Assembly: GCA_900541505.1 (NCBI GenBank)
Contig: UQKK01000019.1
Coordinates: forward strand, 3,387-67,386
Source: an uncultured Ruminococcus sp.
Lineage (GTDB): Bacteria > Bacillota > Clostridia > Lachnospirales > Lachnospiraceae
Reading direction: 5' to 3'
Length of the DNA stretch: 64,000 bases
Shown piece after piece: positions 25,345-33,241 of the stretch (positions within the stretch are counted from its first letter, which is position 1; each line of letters starts with the position of its first letter). The position numbers and the translations under genes are program-made. The notes beneath the pieces were generated by a model that searched no databases, had not been told where the DNA came from, and was given only the letters and a program-made list of their open reading frames with translations.

Positions 25345-25436
25345 CATACAAATGATTCAGCCATGCGGTCCGGTACACCGAACATATGCCGCAAACCTGC
25401 CTACAGAGGGTTTTGCTGTTTCAGAACATATGGCAC

Positions 25437-26357
25437 TTAACCATCCAGCAGTTTTTTTACGTTTATCATCCCCCAGCCGGGCTCTGATTCCCAGTAGGTG
25501 CAGGACGCGCGAAGCTTCAGCTTCACCTCCACATTACTCATGTCCGGCATCTTGGAGAGCAGGCACGCGATTGCCCCGGACACCACCGGAGTTGCCATGG
25601 AGGTTCCGCTCTTTGCCGTATAAAACCCCTCCTGTCTGCGCTGGAAGCTGTTGCTGCAGCTGATAATCCCGGTCCCCGGCGCCAGCACATCCGGCTTGAC
25701 CACGCACCGCTCGGTGGGTCCTCTCCCGGAATAATTCTTAACCTGTGCTCTCCGTTTTACTGGAGGAAGCCCGGAAGACGGCCTAAGTGTATCCGGCACA
25801 CCCACGGTGATAACCTTCCGGCTGTTGCCGGGCACCGCCACGGTCCCTGCCTTCGGTCCGTAGTTTCCCGCGGATACCACCACGACCATGCCCTCATCCC
25901 ACAAATCCTCCACCGCATCCAGAAGCGCCGCTTTCTGGCTCTCTTTTAATTCCGGCTGTGTCCCCACGGAAATATTGACAATCTGCACCGGATATTTCTT
26001 TCTCATGCGGAAAATCCACTCGATTCCGCTTATCACCGTATCGACCGCGCCATTTCCTTCCTTATCTAATACTTTTCCGACCAGCAGACCTGCCTTTGGC
26101 GCCATTCCCGCATAGGTTCCGTTGGACTTTTTTCCGCTCCCTGCAAGGATACCCGCCACATGGGTACCATGACCGCTGTCATCGTGGATTTCCTGTCTCT
26201 TCCCTGTAAAATTGGCAAATTCTAAAATCCTTCCATCAAAATCAGGGTGCTGCGCAATCCCGGTATCCAGCACCGCCGCGCATACACCCTGTCCTGTATA
26301 CTGACCGGACCTGGTATCCTCACACCAGTATCCGACTGCTTCTTTTACCCATTTCAT
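25437..26357 (-). CDS. Intracellular-type subtilisin-like serine protease (S8)
   Basis: The 306-residue protein has the full catalytic triad: Asp31 in VLDTGIAQH, His63 in SGHGTHVAG and Ser253 in SGTSMATP, with the oxyanion Asn165 in SAGNYGP. It has no signal peptide and no propeptide, and starts directly MKWVKEAVGYW. It therefore resembles cytoplasmic subtilases of Clostridia more than secreted ones. It stands alone, divergent from the Cys-rich peptide gene. Roles in protein turnover or sporulation are possible but not shown. Confidence 0.92.
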   Translation of the reverse strand: MKWVKEAVGYWCEDTRSGQYTGQGVCAAVLDTGIAQHPDFDGRILEFANFTGKRQEIHDDSGHGTHVAGILAGSGKKSNGTYAGMAPKAGLLVGKVLDKEGNGAVDTVISGIEWIFRMRKKYPVQIVNISVGTQPELKESQKAALLDAVEDLWDEGMVVVVSAGNYGPKAGTVAVPGNSRKVITVGVPDTLRPSSGLPPVKRRAQVKNYSGRGPTERCVVKPDVLAPGTGIISCSNSFQRRQEGFYTAKSGTSMATPVVSGAIACLLSKMPDMSNVEVKLKLRASCTYWESEPGWGMINVKKLLDG

Positions 26358-26483
26358 ACAAACACCCTTTTTTATCAGAATATTCGCAAAACAGATTTTT
26401 GTTCTTTTTCTGCTTTTCTTTCACACATCTTCCCCCGCGGCATATTATGTAACTGTAAACAATCTTATTTGGAGGATTTCAAC

Positions 26484-26690
26484 ATGAGTGATTTAAGTGC
26501 TACAAACTGTGGATGTGGATGTGAGAATAACGGAATGTCTTCCTGCCTGTGGTTAATCATCCTGCTTTGCTGCTGCGGCGGATGCGGCAACGGCTTTGGC
26601 AATGGCTTCGGCGGAAACGACAGCTGCCTGTGGATTATCTTGCTTCTGTGCTGCTGCGGCGGTTTCGGAAACAACGGATGTGGCTGCTAA
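26484..26690 (+). CDS. Small Cys/Gly-rich hydrophobic peptide with tandem CLW-CCCGG modules
   Basis: The 68-residue protein begins at ATG 26484 after TTGGAGGA. It contains two near-identical modules: SCLWLIILLCCCGGCGN (about 20-36) and SCLWIILLLCCCGGFGN (about 48-64). Each is a hydrophobic stretch ending in a Cys cluster, separated by a GNGFGNGFGGND linker. Similar peptides in Clostridia carry 'chorion class high-cysteine' labels and resemble short YjcZ-like spore proteins. The function is unknown; membrane or spore association is plausible. A strong terminator follows. Confidence 0.8.
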   Translation: MSDLSATNCGCGCENNGMSSCLWLIILLCCCGGCGNGFGNGFGGNDSCLWIILLLCCCGGFGNNGCGC

Positions 26691-26755
26691 TAGCTGTATC
26701 TTGTAAAACACTTCCTAAAATCGAAGCAACTTACGCTTACTGACTAAACATTGAC

Positions 26756-26808
26756 AGACAGCGGCGACGGTGGGTACAGCATCTGCCAGACGCCGCTGTC
26801 TCTTTTTT
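26756..26808 (+). terminator. Strong terminator of the Cys-rich peptide gene
   Basis: AGACAGCGGCG (26756-26766) pairs perfectly with CGCCGCTGTCT (26791-26801), followed by CTTTTTT. Confidence 0.9.
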
Positions 26809-26871
26809 ATGTGCGCATGTATGGGGCTGTAAATCGTGCCCGCATAGGATACGTTTTCCCGCCTCCTACAA

Positions 26872-26900
26872 TTGCATTTCCCCTATGCCCGTGCTAAAAT
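26872..26900 (+). promoter_or_regulatory. Promoter of the CDCPAC-motif protein gene
   Basis: TTGCAT (26872-26877) and TAAAAT (26895-26900) are separated by 17 bases. About 105 bases of leader follow before the TTG start. Confidence 0.55.
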
Positions 26901-27007
26901 AAAAACATCGGCGAAAGGACATGCATTGCGCGGCGTATTGACGCTTGAAACCGGCGCGTATTCCTTCCGCAGCGCGAAATTTTCATACAGAAAGAAGGGT
27001 GGATGAC

Positions 27008-27364
27008 TTGGAAAAACAGATTCTGGATTACACAGTGGAAAAGACAAAAGAACTGATGGCTGCCCCTACATGCAGCCCGGAGACAAAAGCTTCCGCTGCC
27101 GCCTGGCTTAATGCTGTCGGTACTCCCAGCGAGGCACAGGAGACAGAGAAATATGTAGCGGAACTGGAGGCGGACATTATGCCCATTGACCAGTTGATTG
27201 CCTTCGCAGAATCCGAAGGCGGAGCAAAAGTCTTCGGCGCAGAGGCGCCCAATGTGGCGGCTCATGCCAAACAGATTAAAGCAGACGGCGCCAAATACTG
27301 TGACTGCCCCGCATGCAAAGTGGTAGAAGATATTCTGGCAAAGAAAGAAGACCTCCTCAAATAG
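27008..27364 (+). CDS. Small acidic protein with a CDCPAC motif, unknown function
   Basis: I start it at TTG 27008 (LEKQILDYTVEKTKEL), five bases after AAGGGTGG. Upstream residues of the longer frame are not protein-like. The 118-residue product is acidic and helical. It has paired cysteines at its end (YCDCPACKVVEDIL), possibly for metal binding or a disulfide, and a Cys in APTCSPETK. Lachnospiraceae genomes carry similar proteins, sometimes loosely labelled as heat-shock proteins, a label I do not adopt. Confidence 0.7.
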   Translation: MEKQILDYTVEKTKELMAAPTCSPETKASAAAWLNAVGTPSEAQETEKYVAELEADIMPIDQLIAFAESEGGAKVFGAEAPNVAAHAKQIKADGAKYCDCPACKVVEDILAKKEDLLK

Positions 27365-27404
27365 GGGGCCTTCTTTTTCATCCTTATTCTTTTATCTTCC
27401 TTTT

Positions 27405-27554
27405 CTAGCGCATCCTGTCTTTGCTTCCCTGATTTCTGTGTACCTCTCTTTCGCGCCTCTCCTTTTCTTTGTCCCTGTCCAACTTTTTCTGGAGCATACA
27501 CTCCTCATCTAATTCATAGACAGCGTTTCCGTCAATAATCAGTTTTCTTTTCAT
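27405..27554 (-). CDS. Small 49-residue charged protein, unknown
   Basis: An ATG at 27554, with GGAAGG 7 bases upstream, opens a 49-codon frame: MKRKLIIDGNAVYELDEECM, then a highly charged Lys/Arg/Glu helix. The first 20 residues look like a beta hairpin plus acidic turn. Length, ribosome site and residue mix support a real gene, but I do not recognise its family. It is convergent with the 27008 gene. Confidence 0.55.
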   Translation of the reverse strand: MKRKLIIDGNAVYELDEECMLQKKLDRDKEKERREREVHRNQGSKDRMR

Positions 27555-27684
27555 GATTCTGCCTTCCAATCCTTTCCATTTCCCTATTATATTATGTAGG
27601 AAATCTAAAATAAGTTTTTCCGACTCCCACATTTTTATACAACAAAGCGCATATATATTTATGACGTAAAAAACAGGAGTGCCT

Positions 27685-28272
27685 ATGGAAAAGAAGCCCT
27701 TAAGACCCATCTCCCCTTTTGACGAGCTTGTGGTTCCGCCTTCTCTGCAGAACTTAAAGCTGCTGCTTCCATACATTCCTGAATCTTCCCAGGAGACCTT
27801 GGGCACATTTGTCAAATTTCTGGAATTTAAGGAGACTCTCTCTTATTTCAGGAAACGGCACTTTTATGTACATTCGCAGGAATCCCGCGATTCCCTGCCC
27901 ACCTCTCCCGCCGAGATACTGGAAGCCATCAAGCCCTATCTCGCCCCGCAGGATGCCGCTGTCATCGACACTGTGACCAATATGATGCAGATGATGGAGA
28001 TGGTAAAAACATTTCAGGAACTTTCCTCTTCCGAGGCGTCAGATGACAGTACGCAGCAGGAAAACTCCGGTTTTTCCGGCGCGGACTTTTCACCCGTGGA
28101 CCTGCTCATGAACATGCTCTCCCCAGAGCAGAGAGAATTATTTGAGACATACAATTCCATGTTTTCTAATACGGATAATACAGATATGAACACCTCTCCC
28201 GAAAGCGGAGACTCGAAAGGAGATGATACAGATGAACGAATGGATGAACCACCCGGCGATGGAGAACATTGA
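27685..28272 (+). CDS. Unrecognised 195-residue soluble protein
   Basis: The ATG at 27685 lies five bases after CAGGAG. The product begins MEKKPLRPISPFDELVVPP, has a helical middle (LLLPYIPESSQETLGTFVKF; YLAPQDAAVIDTVTNMMQMM) and an acidic, low-complexity tail rich in Ser, Asp and Glu. There is no signal peptide or membrane helix. It overlaps the next gene by 41 bases, so the two form an operon. The paired genes resemble uncharacterised Clostridia proteins, and no function can be assigned. Confidence 0.7.
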   Translation: MEKKPLRPISPFDELVVPPSLQNLKLLLPYIPESSQETLGTFVKFLEFKETLSYFRKRHFYVHSQESRDSLPTSPAEILEAIKPYLAPQDAAVIDTVTNMMQMMEMVKTFQELSSSEASDDSTQQENSGFSGADFSPVDLLMNMLSPEQRELFETYNSMFSNTDNTDMNTSPESGDSKGDDTDERMDEPPGDGEH

Positions 28273-28516
28273 CCCGGCAAAGCTGGAACTCATCAAGATG
28301 GCTGCGGCACAGACTTCGGGCAAATCAGGCAAAGACTTGGCGCCCATCCTGCTCGCTCTCATCACGAACGCGAACAAAAAAGGAATCCGCTTTACCTCCG
28401 ATGAAGTCTCACTTATATTCGAGATATTAAAAGAGGGAAAAAGTAAAGAAGAACAGGCGCAGATAGACAAGACCATCCAGATGACCCGCGCCATTTTCCA
28501 AAAACATACTAAATAG
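28232..28516 (+). CDS. Unrecognised 94-residue helical protein
   Basis: The start ATG at 28232 (MNEWMNHPAMENIDPAKLEL) is preferred over the ATG three codons earlier, because AAAGGAG is 9 bases upstream of the former and abuts the latter. The product has the pattern LAPILLALITNANKKGIRFT and DEVSLIFEILKEGKSKEEQ, an amphipathic helical protein. It is translationally coupled to the preceding gene and followed by a terminator. Family unknown to me. Confidence 0.7.
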   Translation: MNEWMNHPAMENIDPAKLELIKMAAAQTSGKSGKDLAPILLALITNANKKGIRFTSDEVSLIFEILKEGKSKEEQAQIDKTIQMTRAIFQKHTK

Positions 28517-28552
28517 ACAGACCGATAACAGCCCCGCAAAGACAAGGTTTCA

Positions 28553-28603
28553 CATCCCCCATCAGGAAAAACATTCCCGGCGGGGGATGCAGTATGTTTT
28601 TTT
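28553..28603 (+). terminator. Terminator of the two-gene orphan operon
   Basis: CATCCCCC (28553-28560) pairs with GGGGGATG (28582-28589), with a T-run at 28596-28603. Confidence 0.7.
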
Positions 28604-28663
28604 CAAGACTCGCCCGCGAGTCTTGGCGCGGGATTCGGGTCAGCTCTGCTGACATCATTCTTT

Positions 28664-29140
28664 TCAGAAGCCTTCTTCCTTCCTCTTCACCCGCATCTCT
28701 CTTCTTTTCTCCGCTGCTTCCCACTCAGCCCTTTCTTCCTCTGAATGTAATATCAACCGAGGGACACGGGTCGGCTTATCATCCTTGTCAATCGCCACCA
28801 TGGTAAAATAGGCGCGGTTGATTGGTCTTCTCATGCCGTCCTTTTCATTTTCCACATAGGTGTCCACACGCACTTCCATAGAGGTGTTGCCAACATAGGT
28901 GACCTTGCCGATGATGACAATCATCTCTCCGTTATATGCTCCGTGTATGAAACGCAGATTGTCCACAGATGCGGTGATGACATTCTGTCTCGTATGGCGC
29001 ATCGCCACCAGTCCCGCCGTCTCATCCAGCCACTGCATCAGGATTCCCCCAAAAAGCCGCCCTGCGGCATTTAAATGATTGGGGCGGACCATGCGCACCG
29101 TCTCCACCCTGGATTCTTCCACACTTCTTCCTTCTGTCAT
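28664..29140 (-). CDS. Acyl-CoA thioesterase, hotdog fold (YciA/ACOT type)
   Basis: The 158-residue protein shows the YciA-like pattern: VRPNHLNAAGRLFGGILMQWLDETAGLVA (catalytic Asn and Asp region, about residues 19-47), ITASVDNLRFIHGAYNGEMI and MEVRVDTYVENEKDG. It hydrolyses acyl-CoAs in the cytoplasm. It is a single gene on the left strand and ends in a basic tail. Confidence 0.92.
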   Translation of the reverse strand: MTEGRSVEESRVETVRMVRPNHLNAAGRLFGGILMQWLDETAGLVAMRHTRQNVITASVDNLRFIHGAYNGEMIVIIGKVTYVGNTSMEVRVDTYVENEKDGMRRPINRAYFTMVAIDKDDKPTRVPRLILHSEEERAEWEAAEKRREMRVKRKEEGF

Positions 29141-29318
29141 CTTACATACTCTCCTGTCTTTGCCCTTCTGTTCATCCGCCGCGGCTTCTGCGCGGCTCGT
29201 CTTTGTTTTTCCATAAGTATGGGCTTATGGATAGATTATAAACGTTCCCGCACGGAAAAATCAACTCTGTACTTCACGAAATACATCCTGTAAAATAAAA
29301 TAGTTACTATGCCGATTT

Positions 29319-29371
29319 CAAATTGTCAACAGAGGTGTCACGCCTGCACGTAAACCATTGGCGACAATTTG
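29319..29371. promoter_or_regulatory. Inverted repeat upstream of the TruA-like gene
   Basis: CAAATTGTC (29319-29327) and GACAATTTG (29363-29371) are perfect inverted arms 35 bases apart, ending 30 bases before the ATG. This could be an operator or a leader hairpin. The rest of 29141-29401 holds only a short hairpin (CCATAAG/CTTATGG). Confidence 0.4.
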
Positions 29372-29401
29372 GACTTTCGTAAAGAATGAGGAGGATGGAG
29401 C

Positions 29402-30163
29402 ATGACAAACATCAAAATGACGTTAGAATACGACGGTACCCGCTATCAGGGATGGCAGCGCCCGCCCAAAGCAGGGGAAACGAACACCATTTCCTACAGA
29501 CTCTCGGAAATCCTGCGCAAAATGACCGGGGAAACCGTCTCCCTTTTCTGCGGAGCCAAGACGGAACCGGGTGTCCATGCCGCAGCGCAGGTCGTCTCCT
29601 TTTCCACCGCCTCCCCGCTCTCTTTGCGGGAGATTCAAAGCTATATGAATACCTATCTTCCCCAGGATATCGCAGTCCTTGATGTCCGTAAATGCCCGGA
29701 GCGTTTCCGCGCGGATTTAAATGCAGCCTCCCGCACCTATGCCTGCCGCGTCTGCACGCTCCCCGAACAGGACATCTTTACCAGGCAGTACAGCACTCAC
29801 CTTTTTCCCGCGCCGGATACCGCTCTTATGCAAGAAGCGTCCCTTTCTCTGAAAGGACGCCATGATTTCCGGTATTTTACTGCCGGACGCTCCGCTTCCG
29901 GAAAACGCAAAAAAGGGACAGAAAAAGAACTCCTCGACATCGGAATCCATTCCGACGGAGAAGTTCTCACACTCACGTTCACTGCCACGGATTTTCTCTA
30001 TAAGATGCCCGCACTCCTCGCCGGCACCCTGCTCGACATCGGACTTGGCAGGCGCCCCGTGGAGTCTGCCGCGCGCATCCTGGATGGGACAGAAGCCCCA
30101 AGCGCCCCCTGTGAGGCAAAGGCACTCCTTTTAAAAGAAATCCGCTATCCCGACACCGTATAG
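29402..30163 (+). CDS. TruA-like tRNA pseudouridine synthase with altered catalytic residue
   Basis: The 253-residue protein has the TruA fold markers LEYDGTRYQGWQR (residues 8-20) and ADLNAASRTYACRV. In TruA the catalytic Asp lies in RTDxGVHA. Here the motif reads AKTEPGVHAAAQV, with Glu55 (codon GAA) in place of Asp and Lys53 in place of Arg. The rest of the fold appears complete. It is therefore a TruA paralogue that may be inactive, altered, or act in RNA binding; a canonical TruA is expected elsewhere. AGGAGG lies 7 bases before the ATG. Its 3' end overlaps a 51-bp tandem repeat. Confidence 0.85.
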   Translation: MTNIKMTLEYDGTRYQGWQRPPKAGETNTISYRLSEILRKMTGETVSLFCGAKTEPGVHAAAQVVSFSTASPLSLREIQSYMNTYLPQDIAVLDVRKCPERFRADLNAASRTYACRVCTLPEQDIFTRQYSTHLFPAPDTALMQEASLSLKGRHDFRYFTAGRSASGKRKKGTEKELLDIGIHSDGEVLTLTFTATDFLYKMPALLAGTLLDIGLGRRPVESAARILDGTEAPSAPCEAKALLLKEIRYPDTV

Positions 30164-30282
30164 GGATGGGAAAACTCTCTTTTAAAGGAGACCTGCTGCC
30201 CCAGCGCAACACAGGGAATAGCAGGGCCGCCTTTAAAAGAAGCCTGCTGCCCCAGCACAGCACAAGAATGCTAAGGTGTTTT
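30130..30282. repeat. Three imperfect 51-bp tandem repeats covering the truA-like 3' end
   Basis: TTTAAA occurs at 30130, 30181 and 30232, exactly 51 bp apart. Units 2 and 3 share CTGCTGCCCCAGC and flanking bases. Unit 1 is the last codons and stop of the truA-like gene. Unit 2 retains a TAG. Unit 3 runs into the feoB stop. Confidence 0.75.
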
Positions 30283-32335
30283 ATAGGAAAATTCCCGCTA
30301 CGTGGTAGGCGATGAAGCTGACCACCCAGGCAACCGCAAGCTGGAAAAGGATGATTTGAAATGTCAGCTTTTTGCTCCCCACCTCCCGGTTGATGGTGGC
30401 AATCGTCGCTGTACAGGGCACATACAAGAGACAGAACACCATCAGCGCGTAGGCGTTTGCCGCGCCAAAGCCCATAGCTCCCAGCGTTGCCACAAAGCTG
30501 TCCATTCCATGGGAAGTCGTGATATTCTGTATGCCGAACAGCACACTGCAGCTTGAAACCACCACTTCTTTCGCCGCCACACCGGAAATCAGAGCCACTA
30601 CAATCTGCCAGTATCCCAGTCCCAACGGTTTAAATATCGGCACCACCGCTCTTCCGATGACGGAGCCGAAGCTCTGTGTGATGTCCGTCTCATATCCGTT
30701 CGGTCCGAAGTTCAGCAACACCCACATAATGATGGATGCCAGGAAGATGACCGTCCCCGCCTTTGTCAGGTAGTCTTTTACCTTTTCCCACACATAGATG
30801 GCAATGGTCCTGGCATTGGGCGATTTATATTCCGGCAATTCGATAAGCAGCGCATTCTCTGCCTTGCTGCCATCGATTTTTGAGAGGATGTAAGCAGTCA
30901 CAATTGCCACCACGATGCCCAGCAGGTACATCGAATAGCACGCCAACATAGCATGTTTCCCGAAAAACATGGAGGAAAACAGCACATAAATGGGAAGTCT
31001 CGCGCTGCAGGACATAAAGGGCGTCACCAGTATCGTCTTCAGCCTGTCCTTCTTGTGCTCCAGCGCTCTGGATGCCATGATAGCGGGCACGGAACAGCCG
31101 AATCCCAGCAGCATCGGCAAAAATGCCCTGCCGGACAGCCCCAGATGTCCCATGATATCATCCATGACAAAGGCAACTCTCGCCATATAGCCGCTGTCCT
31201 CCAAAAAGGCGAGCGCCAGAAACAGGATGAAAATATTGGGAAGGAAGGTGAGTATCCCGCCCACTCCGGAAATGATTCCGTCCACAAGAAGGGATTCCAG
31301 CATGGGGTTTACTCCCCAGGATTCCAAAATCCCGCTCACTGCCTGTGTCAGAAGGTCAAGTCCAATCTCAAAATATCCCTTCAGCCAGTCTCCCACTGTG
31401 AAGGTCAGAAAGAAGACCAACGCCATCACTGCCAGGAAAATCGGCAGCCCCAGCCATTTCCCGGTCATGTACCGGTCAATCTTGTCGGTGCGCTCCTCCT
31501 TCTGGTTTTTATTGACCAGCGTCTCCTCAATCACCTCTTCAATAAAATCATATTTCTCATTGATAATGTCTTTCTCATAGCTTTTGCTGGCAATCTCCTC
31601 CAAATCAGCGGGATACTGCTCCAAAACCGCACTGTCCTGCTCCAGCGCTTTGATAGCGTGCCAGCGTTTGTTCTCCATATCAGGGTATTTATCCTGATAA
31701 ATGCCGATAATGGCGTCAATCTTGTCCTCAATCTCATCACTGTAGACCATGGCGTACTCTGTATGATGGTTGTGTTTATGTCCGGTCTTCTCCGAATGAT
31801 GGTGGATAAAGGGTCCCTGCTTCGTATAATCCTTATGATGCGCCACCGCGTGCATCAGAATCTCCAGCCCCGTCTTTTTCCGCGCTGACACCGGAATTGC
31901 CGGAATCCCCAGCATCTCCGGGAGACGGTGCAGGTCGATTTCCATGCCCCGCTCCTCCACAATGTCCATCATATTCAGCGCCAGTACCACCGGTTTTCCC
32001 AGTTCGATGAGCTGCAGCGTCAGGTAAAGGTTGCGCTCCAGGCAGGAAGCGTCCACCACATCCACGATGACATCCACCTCATCGCTCATGATACATTCCC
32101 TGGAAACCTTTTCTTCCATTGTATAAGAAGTCAGGCTGTAGATACCCGGGAGGTCAATCAAAAGAAACTCCTGTCCCTTATAAAAGGCTTTTCCTTCCTT
32201 TTTTTCCACCGTGACACCAGGCCAGTTCGCCACCTTCAGATTCGCCCCGGTGTAAGCGTTAAAGAGCGTCGTCTTCCCGCAGTTCGGGTTTCCGATAAAT
32301 CCTACTCTGATAATATCCTGTCCGTCCCGGCTCAT
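30281..32335 (-). CDS. feoB: Ferrous iron transport protein FeoB
   Basis: The 684-residue protein has a cytoplasmic G domain with GNPNCGKTT (G1, about 15-23), DLPGIYSL (G3) and ALNMMD (G4), then a helical GDI-like region. An unusual His stretch (FIHHHSEKTGHKHNHH) lies near residues 175-190. Two Gate regions and about eight or more membrane helices follow (MLLGFGCSVPAIMASR; CSARLPIYVLF). It imports Fe2+. It overlaps feoA by 4 bases. Confidence 0.97.
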   Translation of the reverse strand: MSRDGQDIIRVGFIGNPNCGKTTLFNAYTGANLKVANWPGVTVEKKEGKAFYKGQEFLLIDLPGIYSLTSYTMEEKVSRECIMSDEVDVIVDVVDASCLERNLYLTLQLIELGKPVVLALNMMDIVEERGMEIDLHRLPEMLGIPAIPVSARKKTGLEILMHAVAHHKDYTKQGPFIHHHSEKTGHKHNHHTEYAMVYSDEIEDKIDAIIGIYQDKYPDMENKRWHAIKALEQDSAVLEQYPADLEEIASKSYEKDIINEKYDFIEEVIEETLVNKNQKEERTDKIDRYMTGKWLGLPIFLAVMALVFFLTFTVGDWLKGYFEIGLDLLTQAVSGILESWGVNPMLESLLVDGIISGVGGILTFLPNIFILFLALAFLEDSGYMARVAFVMDDIMGHLGLSGRAFLPMLLGFGCSVPAIMASRALEHKKDRLKTILVTPFMSCSARLPIYVLFSSMFFGKHAMLACYSMYLLGIVVAIVTAYILSKIDGSKAENALLIELPEYKSPNARTIAIYVWEKVKDYLTKAGTVIFLASIIMWVLLNFGPNGYETDITQSFGSVIGRAVVPIFKPLGLGYWQIVVALISGVAAKEVVVSSCSVLFGIQNITTSHGMDSFVATLGAMGFGAANAYALMVFCLLYVPCTATIATINREVGSKKLTFQIILFQLAVAWVVSFIAYHVAGIFL

Positions 32336-32559
32336 GCTGCTTCCTCCTCCACAATGATATGGTCCGCAATCCGTTTCCCGATGGCAAATCTCGTCCCACG
32401 GAAGCGCACAGTAACTGCTCCCTTTTTGTCATTGTTCAAGATGGTAATCCTTGAGCCCGGAGTCAGACCGAGCGCCTCCAGGCGCCGCTCCAGATTCAGT
32501 TCGATATCTATGGATTCCACAATATAGGTACAATTGTCTTTTCCCTCTTTTAGTCTCAT
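32332..32559 (-). CDS. feoA: FeoA-type SH3-like protein of the iron transport operon
   Basis: I choose the start MRLKEGKDNCTYIVES at 32559, which has AGAGG 9 bases upstream; the Met three codons earlier abuts that site. The 75-residue protein has the FeoA beta-barrel pattern (ERRLEALGLTPGSRITIL; VRFRGTRFAIGKRIADHI) and supports FeoB. The unit has a good promoter at 32659-32687. TTGAAATTCAA, a perfect 11-bp palindrome, lies in the leader and could be a regulator site. Confidence 0.93.
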   Translation of the reverse strand: MRLKEGKDNCTYIVESIDIELNLERRLEALGLTPGSRITILNNDKKGAVTVRFRGTRFAIGKRIADHIIVEEEAA

Positions 32560-32658
32560 CTCATTCATCCTCTGTATCTTTGAATTTCAATTCACACTCT
32601 GTGCTCCTGCATCTGCCGAACACATTTAAGTGCTATTGAGAATATTTCTCCATAAGGA

Positions 32659-32687
32659 ATTATAAAGGTTTTTGCTCTATAAGTCAA
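32659..32687 (-). promoter_or_regulatory. feoAB promoter
   Basis: TTGACT (32682-32687) and perfect TATAAT (32659-32664) are 17 bases apart, transcribing leftwards. GAGAAATATTCTC, an inverted repeat just downstream (around 32639-32651), may be an iron-regulator operator. Confidence 0.75.
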
Positions 32688-32764
32688 TTTGCCTGCCCTT
32701 CTTTTCCCATACAACTGCCATTTTCTCCCTGCCCGGTCCTCTGCCTTTTTGTCTCGGCGATGGT

Positions 32765-33042
32765 TAGCGTCAGTGTACAAGGGGCAATACGGTCGATGAA
32801 GGACAAATTTAAGCCCCTTTTTCGTTATTTTCTCTCCGCGTACGTCTCTGTACGCGTCGTTCAAGTGCCTTAAAGGGGCTTAAATTTGTCACTTCACGAC
32901 TCATAGACCTCAACCGCAGGAATATCGGCGCTTTTCAAGGCAGACGATTGAGGCGTACTGGACGTACGCCGATTGAGGATAACGATGAAAATCGCCGATA
33001 TTACGCGGTTTGAGGCGTATTGCCCCTTGTACACTGACGCTA
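32765..33042. mobile_element. MITE-like palindromic element with 26-bp terminal inverted repeats
   Basis: The ends are perfect 26-bp inverted copies (32765-32790 starting TAGCGTCAGTGTACAAGGGG; 33017-33042 its complement). If the outer TA is a target duplication, the ends are 24 bp and fit IS630/mariner-type insertion. Inside are nested inverted repeats: GACAAATTTAAGCCCCTTT at 32802-32820 with its complement at 32872-32890, and CGCGTAC/GTACGCG at 32837-32856. Further arms lie near 32910 and 33000 (CCTCAACCGC / GCGGTTTGAGG). No convincing gene is inside; it would have to be moved in trans. Confidence 0.75.
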
Positions 33043-33070
33043 CTGTTCACAGATACCTGCGAACGGTAAC
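33039..33070. repeat. 32-base hairpin repeat, copy 1
   Basis: GCTACTGTTC-ACAGATACCTGC-GAACGGTAAC folds as a 10-bp stem with wobble pairs. The central 24 bases are identical to 37763-37786, and arm changes largely preserve pairing. It overlaps the right end of the MITE-like element. Confidence 0.6.
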
Positions 33071-33241
33071 CCGGCGATTGACATTTTCCGTTTTGCAACG
33101 TACTCTATAGTTATACCTTAAAAGACATACCGAAACACATTCCCTTCGGGATGGCGGGCTTTGCCCGATAAATGCGACAGGGGCAGAAGCCTCCCGATGA
33201 AGCAAGCCGGCAGTACTCATGCGAAAGGAGCCATATTTTCC

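Noticed and set aside
28531..28550. Shared GCCCCG-AA-GACAAGG before the terminators at 28.5 kb and 48.5 kb
   Set aside because: The shared stretch is short and next to terminators; it was not enough to define a repeat family.
32592..32864. A 90-codon leftward frame upstream of feoA
   Set aside because: It runs through the feoAB promoter and into the MITE-like element, lacks a ribosome site and has no protein-like pattern.
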